Shown here: in pieces, positions 35,336-43,816 of the stretch
Position numbering within the stretch: position 1 is the first letter of the stretch
Layout: every line of letters starts with the position of its first letter
DNA from: a virus
Length of the DNA: 64,000 nucleotides
IMG/VR virus record: IMGVR_UViG_3300032241_002679
Span: 1 to 64,000 of that record
Reading direction: 5' to 3' (one strand)
Notes under the pieces: model-generated
What the model saw: the letters and a program-made list of their open reading frames with translations, nothing else
The model's database searches: none
Told to the model about the DNA's origin: nothing
Made by a program: the position numbers and the translations under genes

Positions 35336-35968
35336 TTAAATTATAATACCTGTTCCCGTTATTGTTGAATTTCCTGATAATATTATAGCACCAGCTACAT
35401 TTATTTCGCCATTATTAACTATATTACTATTAAGAATTAATAAATTACCACCAATAAATATCTGACCCCTATCATTAAATTCAATATCTCCAATATAAAA
35501 TTGATTATTTCCAGATGATACAAATAAATCTGAATTATTTAAAACATAATTACCAGAAATTACCAAAGTTTCTTCCGTATCAACTAATTTTGTCTCATTA
35601 TATAACCAATGTTTTACATTTTTAGGATATCCTGAAACATTAATTGTACCACCAGTTTTATTAACTAATGAAGTTATACCAGTATTATTGTTATAAGTAC
35701 CGCCAGTTATAACATCTTTTCCAGTTGTAAAACCAATAACATCAAAAGTTCCACCTGTTGAATTAGTAAATGTAGCTGTACCATTATTATTATTATAAGT
35801 ACCACCTGTTACATATGGGAAAACATCATCATTGTTTAAAAATGCTGTTAAGCCACTTATTGTTATTTTTTTTGTCTGACCATTATTCACAATAGGAATA
35901 ACATCACCCAAATTTGGATTTATATTAATTGGTAATTGGCTAATTGGTATATTACTATATGGTGGCAT
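35336..35968 (-). CDS. Small fibre/baseplate-associated protein
   Basis: 210 residues. The start MPPYSNIPISQLPININPN, then GDVIPIVNNGQTKKITISGL, is a widespread N-terminal motif of phage fibre and baseplate proteins. Two TGGTYNNN-type repeats follow. The end (GGNLLILNSNIVNNGEINVA) is a short beta-solenoid-like stretch. It is packed within six bases of its neighbours, so it is translated with the tail cassette. Confidence 0.65.
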   Translation of the reverse strand: MPPYSNIPISQLPININPNLGDVIPIVNNGQTKKITISGLTAFLNNDDVFPYVTGGTYNNNNGTATFTNSTGGTFDVIGFTTGKDVITGGTYNNNTGITSLVNKTGGTINVSGYPKNVKHWLYNETKLVDTEETLVISGNYVLNNSDLFVSSGNNQFYIGDIEFNDRGQIFIGGNLLILNSNIVNNGEINVAGAIILSGNSTITGTGIII

Positions 35969-35974
35969 TTATTT

Positions 35975-37774
35975 TTAAATTAAAATTGAATATAAATTTT
36001 CTTGAAGTAACAAATAACCATTTTCTTGGCTCAATAAACCAATTGTTGGTGTATATCTAACTACTTCACTATTATAAATATTTGTTATATCATCAAAATA
36101 TAAATCACATAAATTAAATTTAAATTGAGATATATCACCGATAAATGAACCAGCAAAATTCTGTTCAATATTTAAACCTAAGTCAGCCGTATCTCTCCCG
36201 TCAAATGTCTGTGTTTCAATAAGACCCTGTGAACCGCCACCAAGACTAATATTAAATGGTACACCTACTTGTTTTATAGAATAATCATTTAATCTTCTGG
36301 CTATAAATTCTTTAAAATTATCGATGAAATATTTAAGTTTACCATTTACATAAAAACTAAGTCGCCCTAATCTAGCTGGTTTATTTTGTTCTATATCACA
36401 ATATTCATATGTATCATACATAGAATATCTTATAATAATATTTGTCCAGACATTACTCTGAACCATTCCACTTGGCGAATATCCCTCCTCAACGGTATAT
36501 CCACTAATTGTTGTTGTACCAGAACAATATCCTGTAATTGTCAATAATCTATAGCCTATGCTACCATCATCTCTAATTCTAAATCCAATTGCGTTGTCAT
36601 ATGTATCTGCTGTATATGGTAAATTGTCAAATTGTATTGATGTATCAAAACCACTAAATCCGCAAGCTACCTGTGTACCAAATCCACTTGGTCCACCACA
36701 ATTTGAACAATAACTTGTTGTTTTTGAATTGTTTACTTGTCCGTATATTAAAAATGGATTTGTAAAATTAGTCTGAACTGTTTTTGGTGTTGTTATTGTA
36801 ACTGGAATACCATCGTTAAAGCAAGCTATTTCTGTAGCAAATCCACTTGGTCCACCACAATTTGAACAATAACTTGTTGTTTTTGAATTGTTTACTTGTC
36901 CGTATAAAAGAAATTGATTTGTATATGTTACTGTATCAACTTGGTTTGGATACAGTGTAATCGTATCACCAGAATTATTAAATCCATCAGTTCCAATTAA
37001 TAAATTACTTTCTTTTAAAACTGTACACCATGGACTTAATGTATCGGTACAGCCACTATTTACAGTACAGCCACTTGTACAACCAGTATCAGCCCCTTCA
37101 AAAGCATTCCAGAATTTATTTTCTGCTCTAGTACCCATATAAAAGAAAAATCCTTTATTATTTGGGTATATATCATTTAATCTAGTACCAGTATAAGCAC
37201 TAGTAATTGTATCATCTTTTTTTAACCAAAATTCAGCTACCCAAGCCTGTGGTACACGTGTTGGTAAAACTTTATATGTCGAACCATCTATTTGATAATA
37301 ACCTTGATAAAATCCACCATTAAATTGTGCATATTGTCCTGAAAAATCAGAATTTAAATTAATTGGATAGATAAATTGATTAGTTGTACCCGTAACACTA
37401 TTTAAATGTAGTCTTGAATCACCTGATGGAATGAGTAAAGAAGTTCCAGTTAATGCTGATAATAATGCTAAATTAGCCGTATCACCACTATGTTTATCAA
37501 ATGTAACAAGACCATTATCAATACCAGTTAGGCCAATTGTATTAAAAGTATAACCAGTATTTGTCGCACCCGTCCAAGTTGCTAAACTTGAAATTAAATT
37601 TAATGATGTGCCACTATTAAAAATGGCTGGATTATTAAAGTCAAAATATGATACCAAACAGTCTTCAGCCTTATGTAAAGAAGACTCGTCATTTGCTAAA
37701 TAAAAATCCCAATAATCACTATTGGATAATAATACGTCTAATTTATTGAAATTAAAATTTTTAATATTTCCCAT
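35975..37774 (-). CDS. Large virion protein with lectin-like parts and a Cys-rich insert
   Basis: 599 residues. The N-terminus (NFNKLDVLLSNSDYWDFYLA) is followed by LamG/concanavalin-like strands (AWVAEFWLKKDD, then FFFYMGTRAENKFW). Residues about 228-250 have five or six Cys in a short loop (GCTSGCTVNSGCTDTLSPWC). Two copies of YGQVNNSKTTSYCSNCGGPS (53 residues apart) each carry a C-x-x-C. A second lectin-like stretch follows (LGRLSFYVNGKLKYFIDNFK). It is the first gene of this minus-strand unit, with a candidate promoter box 52 bases upstream. Structural role; family not recognised. The Cys pairs may be disulphide or metal sites. Confidence 0.65.
   Translation of the reverse strand: MGNIKNFNFNKLDVLLSNSDYWDFYLANDESSLHKAEDCLVSYFDFNNPAIFNSGTSLNLISSLATWTGATNTGYTFNTIGLTGIDNGLVTFDKHSGDTANLALLSALTGTSLLIPSGDSRLHLNSVTGTTNQFIYPINLNSDFSGQYAQFNGGFYQGYYQIDGSTYKVLPTRVPQAWVAEFWLKKDDTITSAYTGTRLNDIYPNNKGFFFYMGTRAENKFWNAFEGADTGCTSGCTVNSGCTDTLSPWCTVLKESNLLIGTDGFNNSGDTITLYPNQVDTVTYTNQFLLYGQVNNSKTTSYCSNCGGPSGFATEIACFNDGIPVTITTPKTVQTNFTNPFLIYGQVNNSKTTSYCSNCGGPSGFGTQVACGFSGFDTSIQFDNLPYTADTYDNAIGFRIRDDGSIGYRLLTITGYCSGTTTISGYTVEEGYSPSGMVQSNVWTNIIIRYSMYDTYEYCDIEQNKPARLGRLSFYVNGKLKYFIDNFKEFIARRLNDYSIKQVGVPFNISLGGGSQGLIETQTFDGRDTADLGLNIEQNFAGSFIGDISQFKFNLCDLYFDDITNIYNSEVVRYTPTIGLLSQENGYLLLQENLYSILI
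36680..36906 (-). repeat. Exact 68-bp direct repeat pair inside the 599-residue gene
   Basis: Bases 36680-36747 and 36839-36906 are identical over 68 bases, with starts 159 bases (53 codons) apart. The repeat encodes YGQVNNSKTTSYCSNCGGPS and flanks. The lack of silent change implies recent duplication or active gene conversion. Confidence 0.88.
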
Positions 37775-37825
37775 TACTAGTTAATACCCAATTTAATTAT
37801 AAAATGAATTTTTAAGGGTTTATTA

Positions 37826-37833
37826 ATAAATAT
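37826..37833 (-). promoter_or_regulatory. Candidate late promoter octamer (minus unit)
   Basis: Minus-strand ATATTTAT 52 bases upstream of the ATG at 37774. With the plus-strand copy at 37848 it forms a back-to-back pair in the divergent gap. Confidence 0.4.
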
Positions 37834-37847
37834 TCACCGTTTCTAAT

Positions 37848-37855
37848 ATATTTAT
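37848..37855 (+). promoter_or_regulatory. Candidate late promoter octamer (plus unit)
   Basis: ATATTTAT 16 bases upstream of the ATG at 37872, driving the five-gene plus-strand unit. It is 14 bases from the minus-strand copy. Confidence 0.4.
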
Positions 37856-37871
37856 AATAAAAGAATTATTT

Positions 37872-38330
37872 ATGCCCATAAAGAAAAAAAGTGAAATTGA
37901 AGAATTTGTTGATTCTGATGGTTCTATTATTAGCGGTGATAGAAATGCTGTTAATAATAGCGAAATTGAAACAGGACCAACTGCCAAACCTTGGAATGAT
38001 GATTCTGATTATGAAAAAGGAGTATCCACAACAACTGACAGAGTTACAAGATATACACAAAATATTCCTTGGTTTGCCGTTTATAGTTATCGTAGTGCAG
38101 CTGGTAGGGGTCAAACAATGAGTGAAAATAAAAAAGTGATAAAGAAGAAAGAATTGGAAAAAATGACTGAAGAAGATTTGGTTAAAAAATCAAAATATGA
38201 TGAAATTTTACCAAAAATATATGATGCTGTTGATAAAATAATAGATAAGATTGAAGATGCTGATTTGTCAAAAGATCAATTAGAAAAAATTAAAAAAATA
38301 GTATTAACTAAAATAAAAAAGAATGCCTAA
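37872..38330 (+). CDS. Hypothetical virion-unit protein
   Basis: 152 residues. An acidic start (MPIKKKSEIEEFVDSDGSII) is followed by a segment with SYRSAAGRGQTMSENKKV, then a Lys/Glu-rich helical C-terminus (EEDLVKKSKYDEILPKIYDA, DKIEDADLSKDQLEKIKKIV). It is the first of five tightly spaced genes that precede a terminator; the next gene overlaps its last eight bases. Expression with late genes suggests a virion or head-assembly role. No family is recognised. Confidence 0.55.
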   Translation: MPIKKKSEIEEFVDSDGSIISGDRNAVNNSEIETGPTAKPWNDDSDYEKGVSTTTDRVTRYTQNIPWFAVYSYRSAAGRGQTMSENKKVIKKKELEKMTEEDLVKKSKYDEILPKIYDAVDKIIDKIEDADLSKDQLEKIKKIVLTKIKKNA

Positions 38331-38775
38331 TTCACAACTTATAGATAAAGTATATCCAGTACCCGAACACCTCCAAAATTTTTTGGGTCCTAGTATTTCT
38401 TATCATAATCTTAAAATGAGTAAGACAAGAATGAATAAGGCTAAGAAAGAAGATTTAAATGAATTTAATGCTAAAGGGGGTGATAACGTATTAAAATGGA
38501 TTGAAGAGACTTTAAAAAAAGATCGTGACGCTATTCATAATGTTAAACAGACTGGTATGAATGCTGGGAGAAAAAATCAATTTATAAAGCCTCATGAAAA
38601 AGACAAAGATAATGCTAATCCTACAGCAGTAGGTGGTTTACCAAAAATGAATAAAGGTAATATTAGCAGAAAAATAATGAATAATAAAGAAGTTTATAAT
38701 GAATCTATTAAAAAAGAAATTTCTGAAATAAGATATTTAATAGAGTACATGAATAAAAATAAAAAAACAATTTAA
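38323..38775 (+). CDS. Hypothetical virion-unit protein
   Basis: 150 residues, basic. MPNSQLIDKVYPVPEHLQNF opens a segment rich in Lys and Asn (KAKKEDLNEFNAKGGDNVL), and the end is helical (SIKKEISEIRYLIEYMN). The pattern 'P..L...L..A' and high Lys resemble small head-associated proteins, but no family is recognised. It overlaps the previous gene by eight bases. Confidence 0.5.
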   Translation: MPNSQLIDKVYPVPEHLQNFLGPSISYHNLKMSKTRMNKAKKEDLNEFNAKGGDNVLKWIEETLKKDRDAIHNVKQTGMNAGRKNQFIKPHEKDKDNANPTAVGGLPKMNKGNISRKIMNNKEVYNESIKKEISEIRYLIEYMNKNKKTI

Positions 38776-38777
38776 TT

Positions 38778-39155
38778 ATGCCAACACCACATTTACCAGA
38801 TGGAGGACAATCAGCACTTGAAGTAGCTGCAATTGCTCAAAGAAATACCTTAATCCCTATTAATCTTTATAATGGGAATCAACCAGCGAATGAATATACC
38901 GCTACGCATACTAGAGCTATATCCGATTCATTAACACCGCATAATGGAAAAGGAAGTGGACAATTTCTAGATATATTCAATTATGATGGAGTAGGTTCAG
39001 ACTGGGACCAAAATGGTAATCCATCAAATAGAAATGGACAGGGATCTGGACGTAATCCAGCTTTTGCAAATAATTTATCAACTTGGGGATATGGTCCAAA
39101 TAGCTATTATTTAGCACCAGATACCTCAAAAAATTCTGGACAAGTTATTATTTAA
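38778..39155 (+). CDS. Hypothetical Gly/Asn-rich virion-unit protein
   Basis: 125 residues: MPTPHLPDGGQSALEVAAIA, IPINLYNGNQPANEYTATHT, GKGSGQFLDIFNYDGVGSDW, NRNGQGSGRNPAFANN. Neutral, loop-rich composition. The stop shares a base with the next ATG. No family is recognised. Its place in the unit suggests a structural or assembly role. Confidence 0.5.
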   Translation: MPTPHLPDGGQSALEVAAIAQRNTLIPINLYNGNQPANEYTATHTRAISDSLTPHNGKGSGQFLDIFNYDGVGSDWDQNGNPSNRNGQGSGRNPAFANNLSTWGYGPNSYYLAPDTSKNSGQVII

Positions 39156-39778
39156 TGAAACTTTACAATTTATTTGAAGAACTTATATTAGAAGCAAAAC
39201 TTTTAAATGAAAGTGTGTCTGATGATGATGTTATTAAGGCACTTGAGGGAAAATATTTTGTAAAAATTACTTATGATGAATCAGAAAGTGGTAATAACGT
39301 TAGTAATAGAACTATAGGTGTATATAATCTGGGTCATACTAAGGCTGGGAATAGAGCCATAAGAGTTTTTCAAATTGGCGGTGATTCTAAAACAACTGTA
39401 GAAGGTGCGTGGAAAACACTGAGACTAGATAGAATAATGTCTTGGCGACCAACTAAGATGAAATTTTATAAACCAGCATCCGATTATAGTAATACCATAC
39501 CAATGTATAACGAAAATCCAAGTGGACAAGAAAAAGAAACTAGTCCAATGGGTCCTCCAAATGGTCATGTTGATAGATTTGTTAAATTTGATAGAGTTAA
39601 ATATCCTAAGACTCAACAGTCATATACTAGTAAAACAGGTGCTTCTAGAGAATTAACAGATAAAGAAAGAGAAGAATTATATAATACTAAAAGACCAACT
39701 TTGGTACCAACCAATAAGCCTAAATATGAAAAAAGAAAGCCTATTGATACAAGTGCCACAACTGGTCCTAAAAAATAA
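39155..39778 (+). CDS. WYL-like domain protein with a capsid-targeting-like N-terminus
   Basis: 207 residues. The N-terminus MKLYNLFEELILEAKLLNES resembles the T4 capsid-targeting segment (MKTYQEFIxEA...) that is cut by prohead protease after an L/I-x-E. Residues about 28-105 look like a WYL-type domain: VKITYDESE, RTIGVYNLGHTKAGNRAIRV, FQIGGDSK, and LRLDRIMSWRPT. The C-terminus is Lys/Pro-rich and probably flexible. It could be an internal head protein carried into the host. That is inferred from the N-terminus and neighbours. Confidence 0.55.
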   Translation: MKLYNLFEELILEAKLLNESVSDDDVIKALEGKYFVKITYDESESGNNVSNRTIGVYNLGHTKAGNRAIRVFQIGGDSKTTVEGAWKTLRLDRIMSWRPTKMKFYKPASDYSNTIPMYNENPSGQEKETSPMGPPNGHVDRFVKFDRVKYPKTQQSYTSKTGASRELTDKEREELYNTKRPTLVPTNKPKYEKRKPIDTSATTGPKK

Positions 39779-39790
39779 AAAAAAATAAAT

Positions 39791-40360
39791 ATGGAAATAC
39801 CACAACCAGTAGATGTAAATAGACTAAAAGCAATTTTGGGCGCATCTAAAAAAATAATGAATAAAGTTGAGACTGGCGATTTTGAAACTGGACACATTGA
39901 TGCAAGAGCTTTAACAGAAGAAGGTGTTGCTGAATTAAAAGCAGAGGGTGTTACAAGACCAAAATCACAAATGAATCATGTAGGTTATACCGCTGAGAGT
40001 GTAAAAAATTCTAAACTACCAGAAGCTATAAAAAAAGTTATGCTTGAAAACCCAATACCACAAATGGTTAATCCAAATCATACATTTACAATAGATGATG
40101 TTTCTGAATTAGCAGATAAACCAATGGGATTACCAAGAATTCCAAAAACATCTAAAAAACAAATAGTCGAATCGTATAATTCTAATTCAAATTATATTAC
40201 GGTTAGTAAAGAAGAATTAAATGAAATGGTTAGCGATATGGTTAATGAAAAATTATTAGAATTTTTTGTGCAAAATCATAACAAAAGAATTACTGAAGAC
40301 GCAGTTAAAAAAACAATTAACATGCTAATTAAAGAAGGTAAACTTAAAAAAACTGTTTAA
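39791..40360 (+). CDS. Hypothetical virion-unit protein, last gene before the terminator
   Basis: 189 residues. MEIPQPVDVNRLKAILGASK leads to a region with GFETGxID-like sequence (VETGDFETGHIDARALTEEG), a Pro-rich linker, and a helical C-terminus (SKEELNEMVSDMVNEKLLEF, VKKTINMLIKEGKLKK) that could form a coiled coil. Possibly a head or scaffold protein. Family not recognised. Confidence 0.5.
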   Translation: MEIPQPVDVNRLKAILGASKKIMNKVETGDFETGHIDARALTEEGVAELKAEGVTRPKSQMNHVGYTAESVKNSKLPEAIKKVMLENPIPQMVNPNHTFTIDDVSELADKPMGLPRIPKTSKKQIVESYNSNSNYITVSKEELNEMVSDMVNEKLLEFFVQNHNKRITEDAVKKTINMLIKEGKLKKTV

Positions 40361-40386
40361 TTTTTTTTAAAAATATTTTAAAAATT

Positions 40387-40409
40387 GGGGCTTATAAAAG
40401 CCCCCTTTT
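40387..40409 (+). terminator. Rho-independent terminator
   Basis: GGGGCTT (40387-40393) and AAGCCCC (40398-40404) form a 7-bp stem with loop ATAA, followed by CTTTTATTTA. It ends the 37872-40360 unit, 27 bases after its last stop. Confidence 0.8.
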
Positions 40410-40458
40410 ATTTACATTAATATTTTAATTATTATATTAATTTTATAATTTTTATTTA

Positions 40459-41376
40459 ATGGGGAATAAAATTATTTTAGATGATAAATTGATTCAACTA
40501 ATTAAAGACCAATATATTTCTGGAATTGGCTCAACAATAATTAGTAAAAACTTAAATATCCCAAAACATACAATTTTAAAAATATTAAATAAATTAAAAA
40601 TAATAAGGAATAGACGTATATCTAAAGAATTTTATTCTAATTTTTGGGAAGAAGAAAACATGTGGTGTGGTAATTATGTATGTAAATCCTGCAACGAAAA
40701 AATAAAATTTTGTGTTAATGAAAAATCGTTATTAAATAGAAATTTAAAAAGAAAAAACATTTGTAAAAAATGTTCATTAAAAAAACAAATCGGTAGCAGT
40801 AATTCATTTTATGGAAAAAAACATATGGAAAAAACCAAAAAACAAATATCAAATAAAAAAATTGGTATTTGTACAAGTAACCATAGTAAAAAGCCTGAAT
40901 ATAGGAAACTATATAGCAAGTTGGCAAAAGAAAGGTGGGCTAGCGGTAAAATGGAATCAACCAGAATCAAATTAAGTAACTTGATGAAATCAAGGATAAT
41001 GAATGGTAAATTAAAGGGTTATATTAGATCTAAAGCCGAACTTAAAATAGTTGATGAAATTCAAAATCTAGGAATAATCGTTATAGAAAATTTTAAAATA
41101 AAAACAAAAGTATTTGATATCTATATACCAAAATTTAATTTACTGATAGAATACAATGGAGATTATTGGCATTGTAACCCTAAAAAATATAGTCCTAATT
41201 ATTTTAATAGTAAAAAAAATAAAACAGCGGAAGAAATTTGGAACTATGATAAGAATAAACTTGACTTAGCAAAAAAGTATAATTATACTTGCGAAACAAT
41301 TTGGGAATCGGATTATAAAAAAGATCCCGAAATAATAAAAAATATAATAAAAAAATATGACACAAAACATGATTAA
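40459..41376 (+). CDS. Vsr-like homing endonuclease
   Basis: 305 residues. N-terminal helix-turn-helix (LIKDQYISGIGSTIISKNLN, HTILKILNKLKI), a zinc-binding segment (CKSCNEKIKFC ... CKKCSLKK), NUMOD-like basic repeats (NSFYGKKHMEKTKKQISNKK), and a C-terminal Vsr-like core: KAELKIVDEIQNLG, FDIYIPKFNLLIEYNGDYWH, and CETIWESDYK. The order E..D..IEYNG-x-YWH matches the 'EDxHD' homing family. It sits between a terminator and the glycosyltransferase gene; its stop overlaps that gene's start region. The downstream gene carries an in-frame stop just past a hairpin, so this enzyme may be the mobility partner of that insertion. Confidence 0.83.
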   Translation: MGNKIILDDKLIQLIKDQYISGIGSTIISKNLNIPKHTILKILNKLKIIRNRRISKEFYSNFWEEENMWCGNYVCKSCNEKIKFCVNEKSLLNRNLKRKNICKKCSLKKQIGSSNSFYGKKHMEKTKKQISNKKIGICTSNHSKKPEYRKLYSKLAKERWASGKMESTRIKLSNLMKSRIMNGKLKGYIRSKAELKIVDEIQNLGIIVIENFKIKTKVFDIYIPKFNLLIEYNGDYWHCNPKKYSPNYFNSKKNKTAEEIWNYDKNKLDLAKKYNYTCETIWESDYKKDPEIIKNIIKKYDTKHD

Positions 41377-43759
41377 TCTCACCCCAGTTCGTCAAAAAAT
41401 TAAGCTATTAGTGGTAGCTAGTGACAGAACTGGGGTGAGCTGACTAAGCTTTTTTAGATCAACAAAACCACATATTCATTTAGAAAAAAATTATCCTGAT
41501 GAATTTCAAATTGATATAGATTATGAACCACATTTGGATAATGATGAATGGTTAAAACAATATGATATTATTCACTATCACAGAACACTGGGTCCGTATG
41601 AACAAATGGAAAGTTTAATTAAAAGATTAGATAATTTAGGTATTGTTAGTATTATGGATTTGGATGATTATTGGTCACCTGGCCCTCATCACCCAGCTTA
41701 TCTCTTAATAAAGAACACTGGTTTAGACAAAATGATATTAAACAATATTAAACTTGCAAAAAATGTAACTACTACTACAAAAATTTTTGCTGAAGAAATT
41801 GCTAAACATAATAAAAATGTATTTGTATTGCCAAATGCAATTGATCCAACCGAAAAACAATTTACATATAATCCAGAAAAAAATGACCGAATTAGAATTG
41901 GTTGGTTAGGTGGTAGTTGTATGACACCAGATACAGAAATATTGACAAATGAAGGGTGGAAACGATTTGATAAGCTAAATCAAACCGAAGAAGTAGCGAC
42001 ACTAAACCCAGAAACAAATGAAATTGAATACAATAAACCAACTGGCTATATTTGTGAACCATTTGATGGACAATTAAATTGTGCTAAAAACGAGTTAGTT
42101 GAGTACGAAGTAACACCAAACCATAACATGTATGTATCAGAAGCTAAAAATCTAACACATAAAAAATTAGATTTACGGTTGATACAATCCGAAAAAATAC
42201 ATGGCAAAAATTTTCATGTTAAGATAGATGGTATTTGGAAAGGCGAAGAAATGAAATACTTTGTTTTACCAAAATTAAATTTTGAGACTGAGCAAGAAGA
42301 ATCATATATTGATTCTTTAATAGCTAAGAAATATAAACCAACTAATTATTTAGTTGATAAATATGGTTCGGATCTACATTTAGATATGGATAAATGGTTA
42401 AAGTTTTTTGGTTTTTGGATGGCTGAAGGGTGGACTAGTAAATCAAGAGGTTTATATCAAGTTGGTGTTGCACAAACTAAGGATAATAATTATTTATCTG
42501 AAATGTTTGATACTTTAACAGAATTAGGGTTTAACCCAAAATACACCAAAGATAAAAAACAACTTAGAGTTTTTGATAAACAACTATGGGATTATTTATC
42601 TTATTTTGGCCAAGCGTTTGAAAAATTTATACCCAACGATATTTTATCATTATCTAGTCGTCAATTGGAAATATTTTTAGAGTGGTTCATAAAAGGTGAC
42701 GGAACGGTAGAATCTAATAAATACCAAAGAAAAAGAGCCTTTACTAGTTCTAAAAAATTAGCGGATAATTTACAAGAATTAGCGTTAAAAATTGGTATAA
42801 CAGCCACTATAACAAATAGGGGAAAAAGAACATCCAGTATTAAAGGAAGACCGATTATAAATCAATACGATAGTCTTCAAATTAATTTTGGAAAAAAACC
42901 AAGTATTAGTAAACACAATAAATCAACACCATTAGTAAAATCTTCAGAACAATATAATAGATATTATAAAGGTAATGTATATTGTGTTGAGGTTCAGAAT
43001 CATATTATTTATGTTAGAAGAAACGGTAAAGCAATGTGGGTTGGTAATAGTCACCTTAAAGATCTAGAAGTTTTAAAAGGCGTAGCTGGTAGAGTAGCTA
43101 GTGAAGGATTATTGGATAAAATACAATTTGTTGTATGTGGTTTTGACCTAAGAGGAACCATGACAATAATTGATGAAAAGACAGGAGAACAAAAACAAAG
43201 ACCAATTCTACCACGTGAAAGTGTATGGTTTGAGTATGAGAAAATATTCACTGATGATTATAATATAGTTAGTCCTGAATATAAAGAATTTTTATTGAAA
43301 TTTAAAAATGAGGAGTATCCAAATTTAATGAATGAACCGTATAGAAGAGTATGGACAAAACCAATAAGTACATATGCCACTAATTACAATTTGTTTGATA
43401 TATCATTAGCACCAATTGAAGAAAACATATTTAATAGAGTTAAAAGTCAGCTTAAAGTTATTGAATCTGGATTTCATAAAAAAGCATTAATAGCACAGGA
43501 ATATGGTCCTTATCAAATAGATATTAAGAATGCGTATCAATTTGGTGGTGGTTGGGATGAAAATGGAAATGGAATTTTAATAAATAGCAATAAAAACCAT
43601 AAAGATTGGTCTAAATTTATTATTAAACTAATTAAACAGCCAGAATTAATTAAACAATTGGGCGAAAATTTATATAATACGGTAAAAAATACATATTCAT
43701 TAGATAAGGTTACTGAAGACCGAAGAAATTTATATCATAAACTAATAGGCAATAAATAA
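41357..43759 (+). CDS. Glycosyltransferase with in-frame TGA (possible bypass) and an intein
   Basis: The frame from ATG 41357 reads MTQNMINLTPVRQKIKLLVV, ASDRTGVS, then TGA (41441-41443), CTA, AGC, and continues FFRSTKPHIHLEKNYPDEF and HYHRTLGPYEQM, then LDDYWSPGPHHP. The two parts clearly form one N-terminus: 'SDRTGV-x-FFRS' is continuous if one AGC and the TGA-CTA between the AGC pair are skipped. The exteins after splicing are about 423 residues of a GT4/GT-B-like enzyme (IRIGWLGGS-SHLKDLEVLKG, ISLAPIEENIFNRVKSQLKV). An intein sits in the GGS-S loop. If the TGA stops translation, only a TTG at 41534 could start the rest. Whether it is recoded or broken cannot be told from sequence alone. 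Confidence 0.75.
41378..41439 (+). other. 13-bp perfect inverted repeat ending at the interrupted codon
   Basis: CTCACCCCAGTTC (41378-41390) and GAACTGGGGTGAG (41427-41439) are exact inverted repeats around a 36-base loop, and both arms are coding. Three more pairs (TCA/TGA) are possible inside after a small internal loop. The 3' arm ends within the AGC codon that precedes the TGA. It is unusually G+C-rich for this genome, so a stable RNA hairpin is expected just upstream of the stop. Confidence 0.85.
41438..41449 (+). other. Duplicated AGC codons flanking a stop (candidate take-off/landing pair)
   Basis: AGC TGA CTA AGC. Moving peptidyl-tRNA-Ser from the first AGC to the second (9 bases) removes the stop and restores GVS-FFRS, the length expected for this family. 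Readthrough would instead insert three residues (X-L-S). Confidence 0.5.
41918..43048 (+). other. Intein with LAGLIDADG endonuclease domain (377 residues)
   Basis: Starts with Cys at 41918 (block A CMTPDTEILTNEGWKRFDKL) and has block B YEVTPNHNMYV. A central two-motif LAGLIDADG/DOD endonuclease follows (KFFGFWMAEGW and LEWFIKGDGT). It ends with block F/G VYCVEVQNHIIYV then MWVGN, followed by Ser at 43049. It interrupts the donor-binding loop GWLGGS-SHLKD of the glycosyltransferase. Full-length and probably mobile. Confidence 0.93.
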
Positions 43760-43816
43760 TTTATTTTTTAGTTGCAGATTCAGGATTTTTTATGTAAGTT
43801 TGTTAAAAAATATATT

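Noticed and set aside
1-37774. Diversity-generating retroelement acting on fibre genes
   Set aside because: No reverse transcriptase, template repeat or A-specific variable region is visible; variation is in tandem modules instead.
14080-41443. TGA reassigned to an amino acid in this genome
   Set aside because: TGA ends many genes in tight ATGA overlaps (47446, 49990, 50607, 54863, 62044), and Trp is encoded by TGG. The two in-frame TGA need separate explanations.
41378-41443. Group I intron or transcription terminator in the glycosyltransferase 5' end
   Set aside because: The hairpin is coding on both arms, lacks a T tract and there is no space for an intron core.
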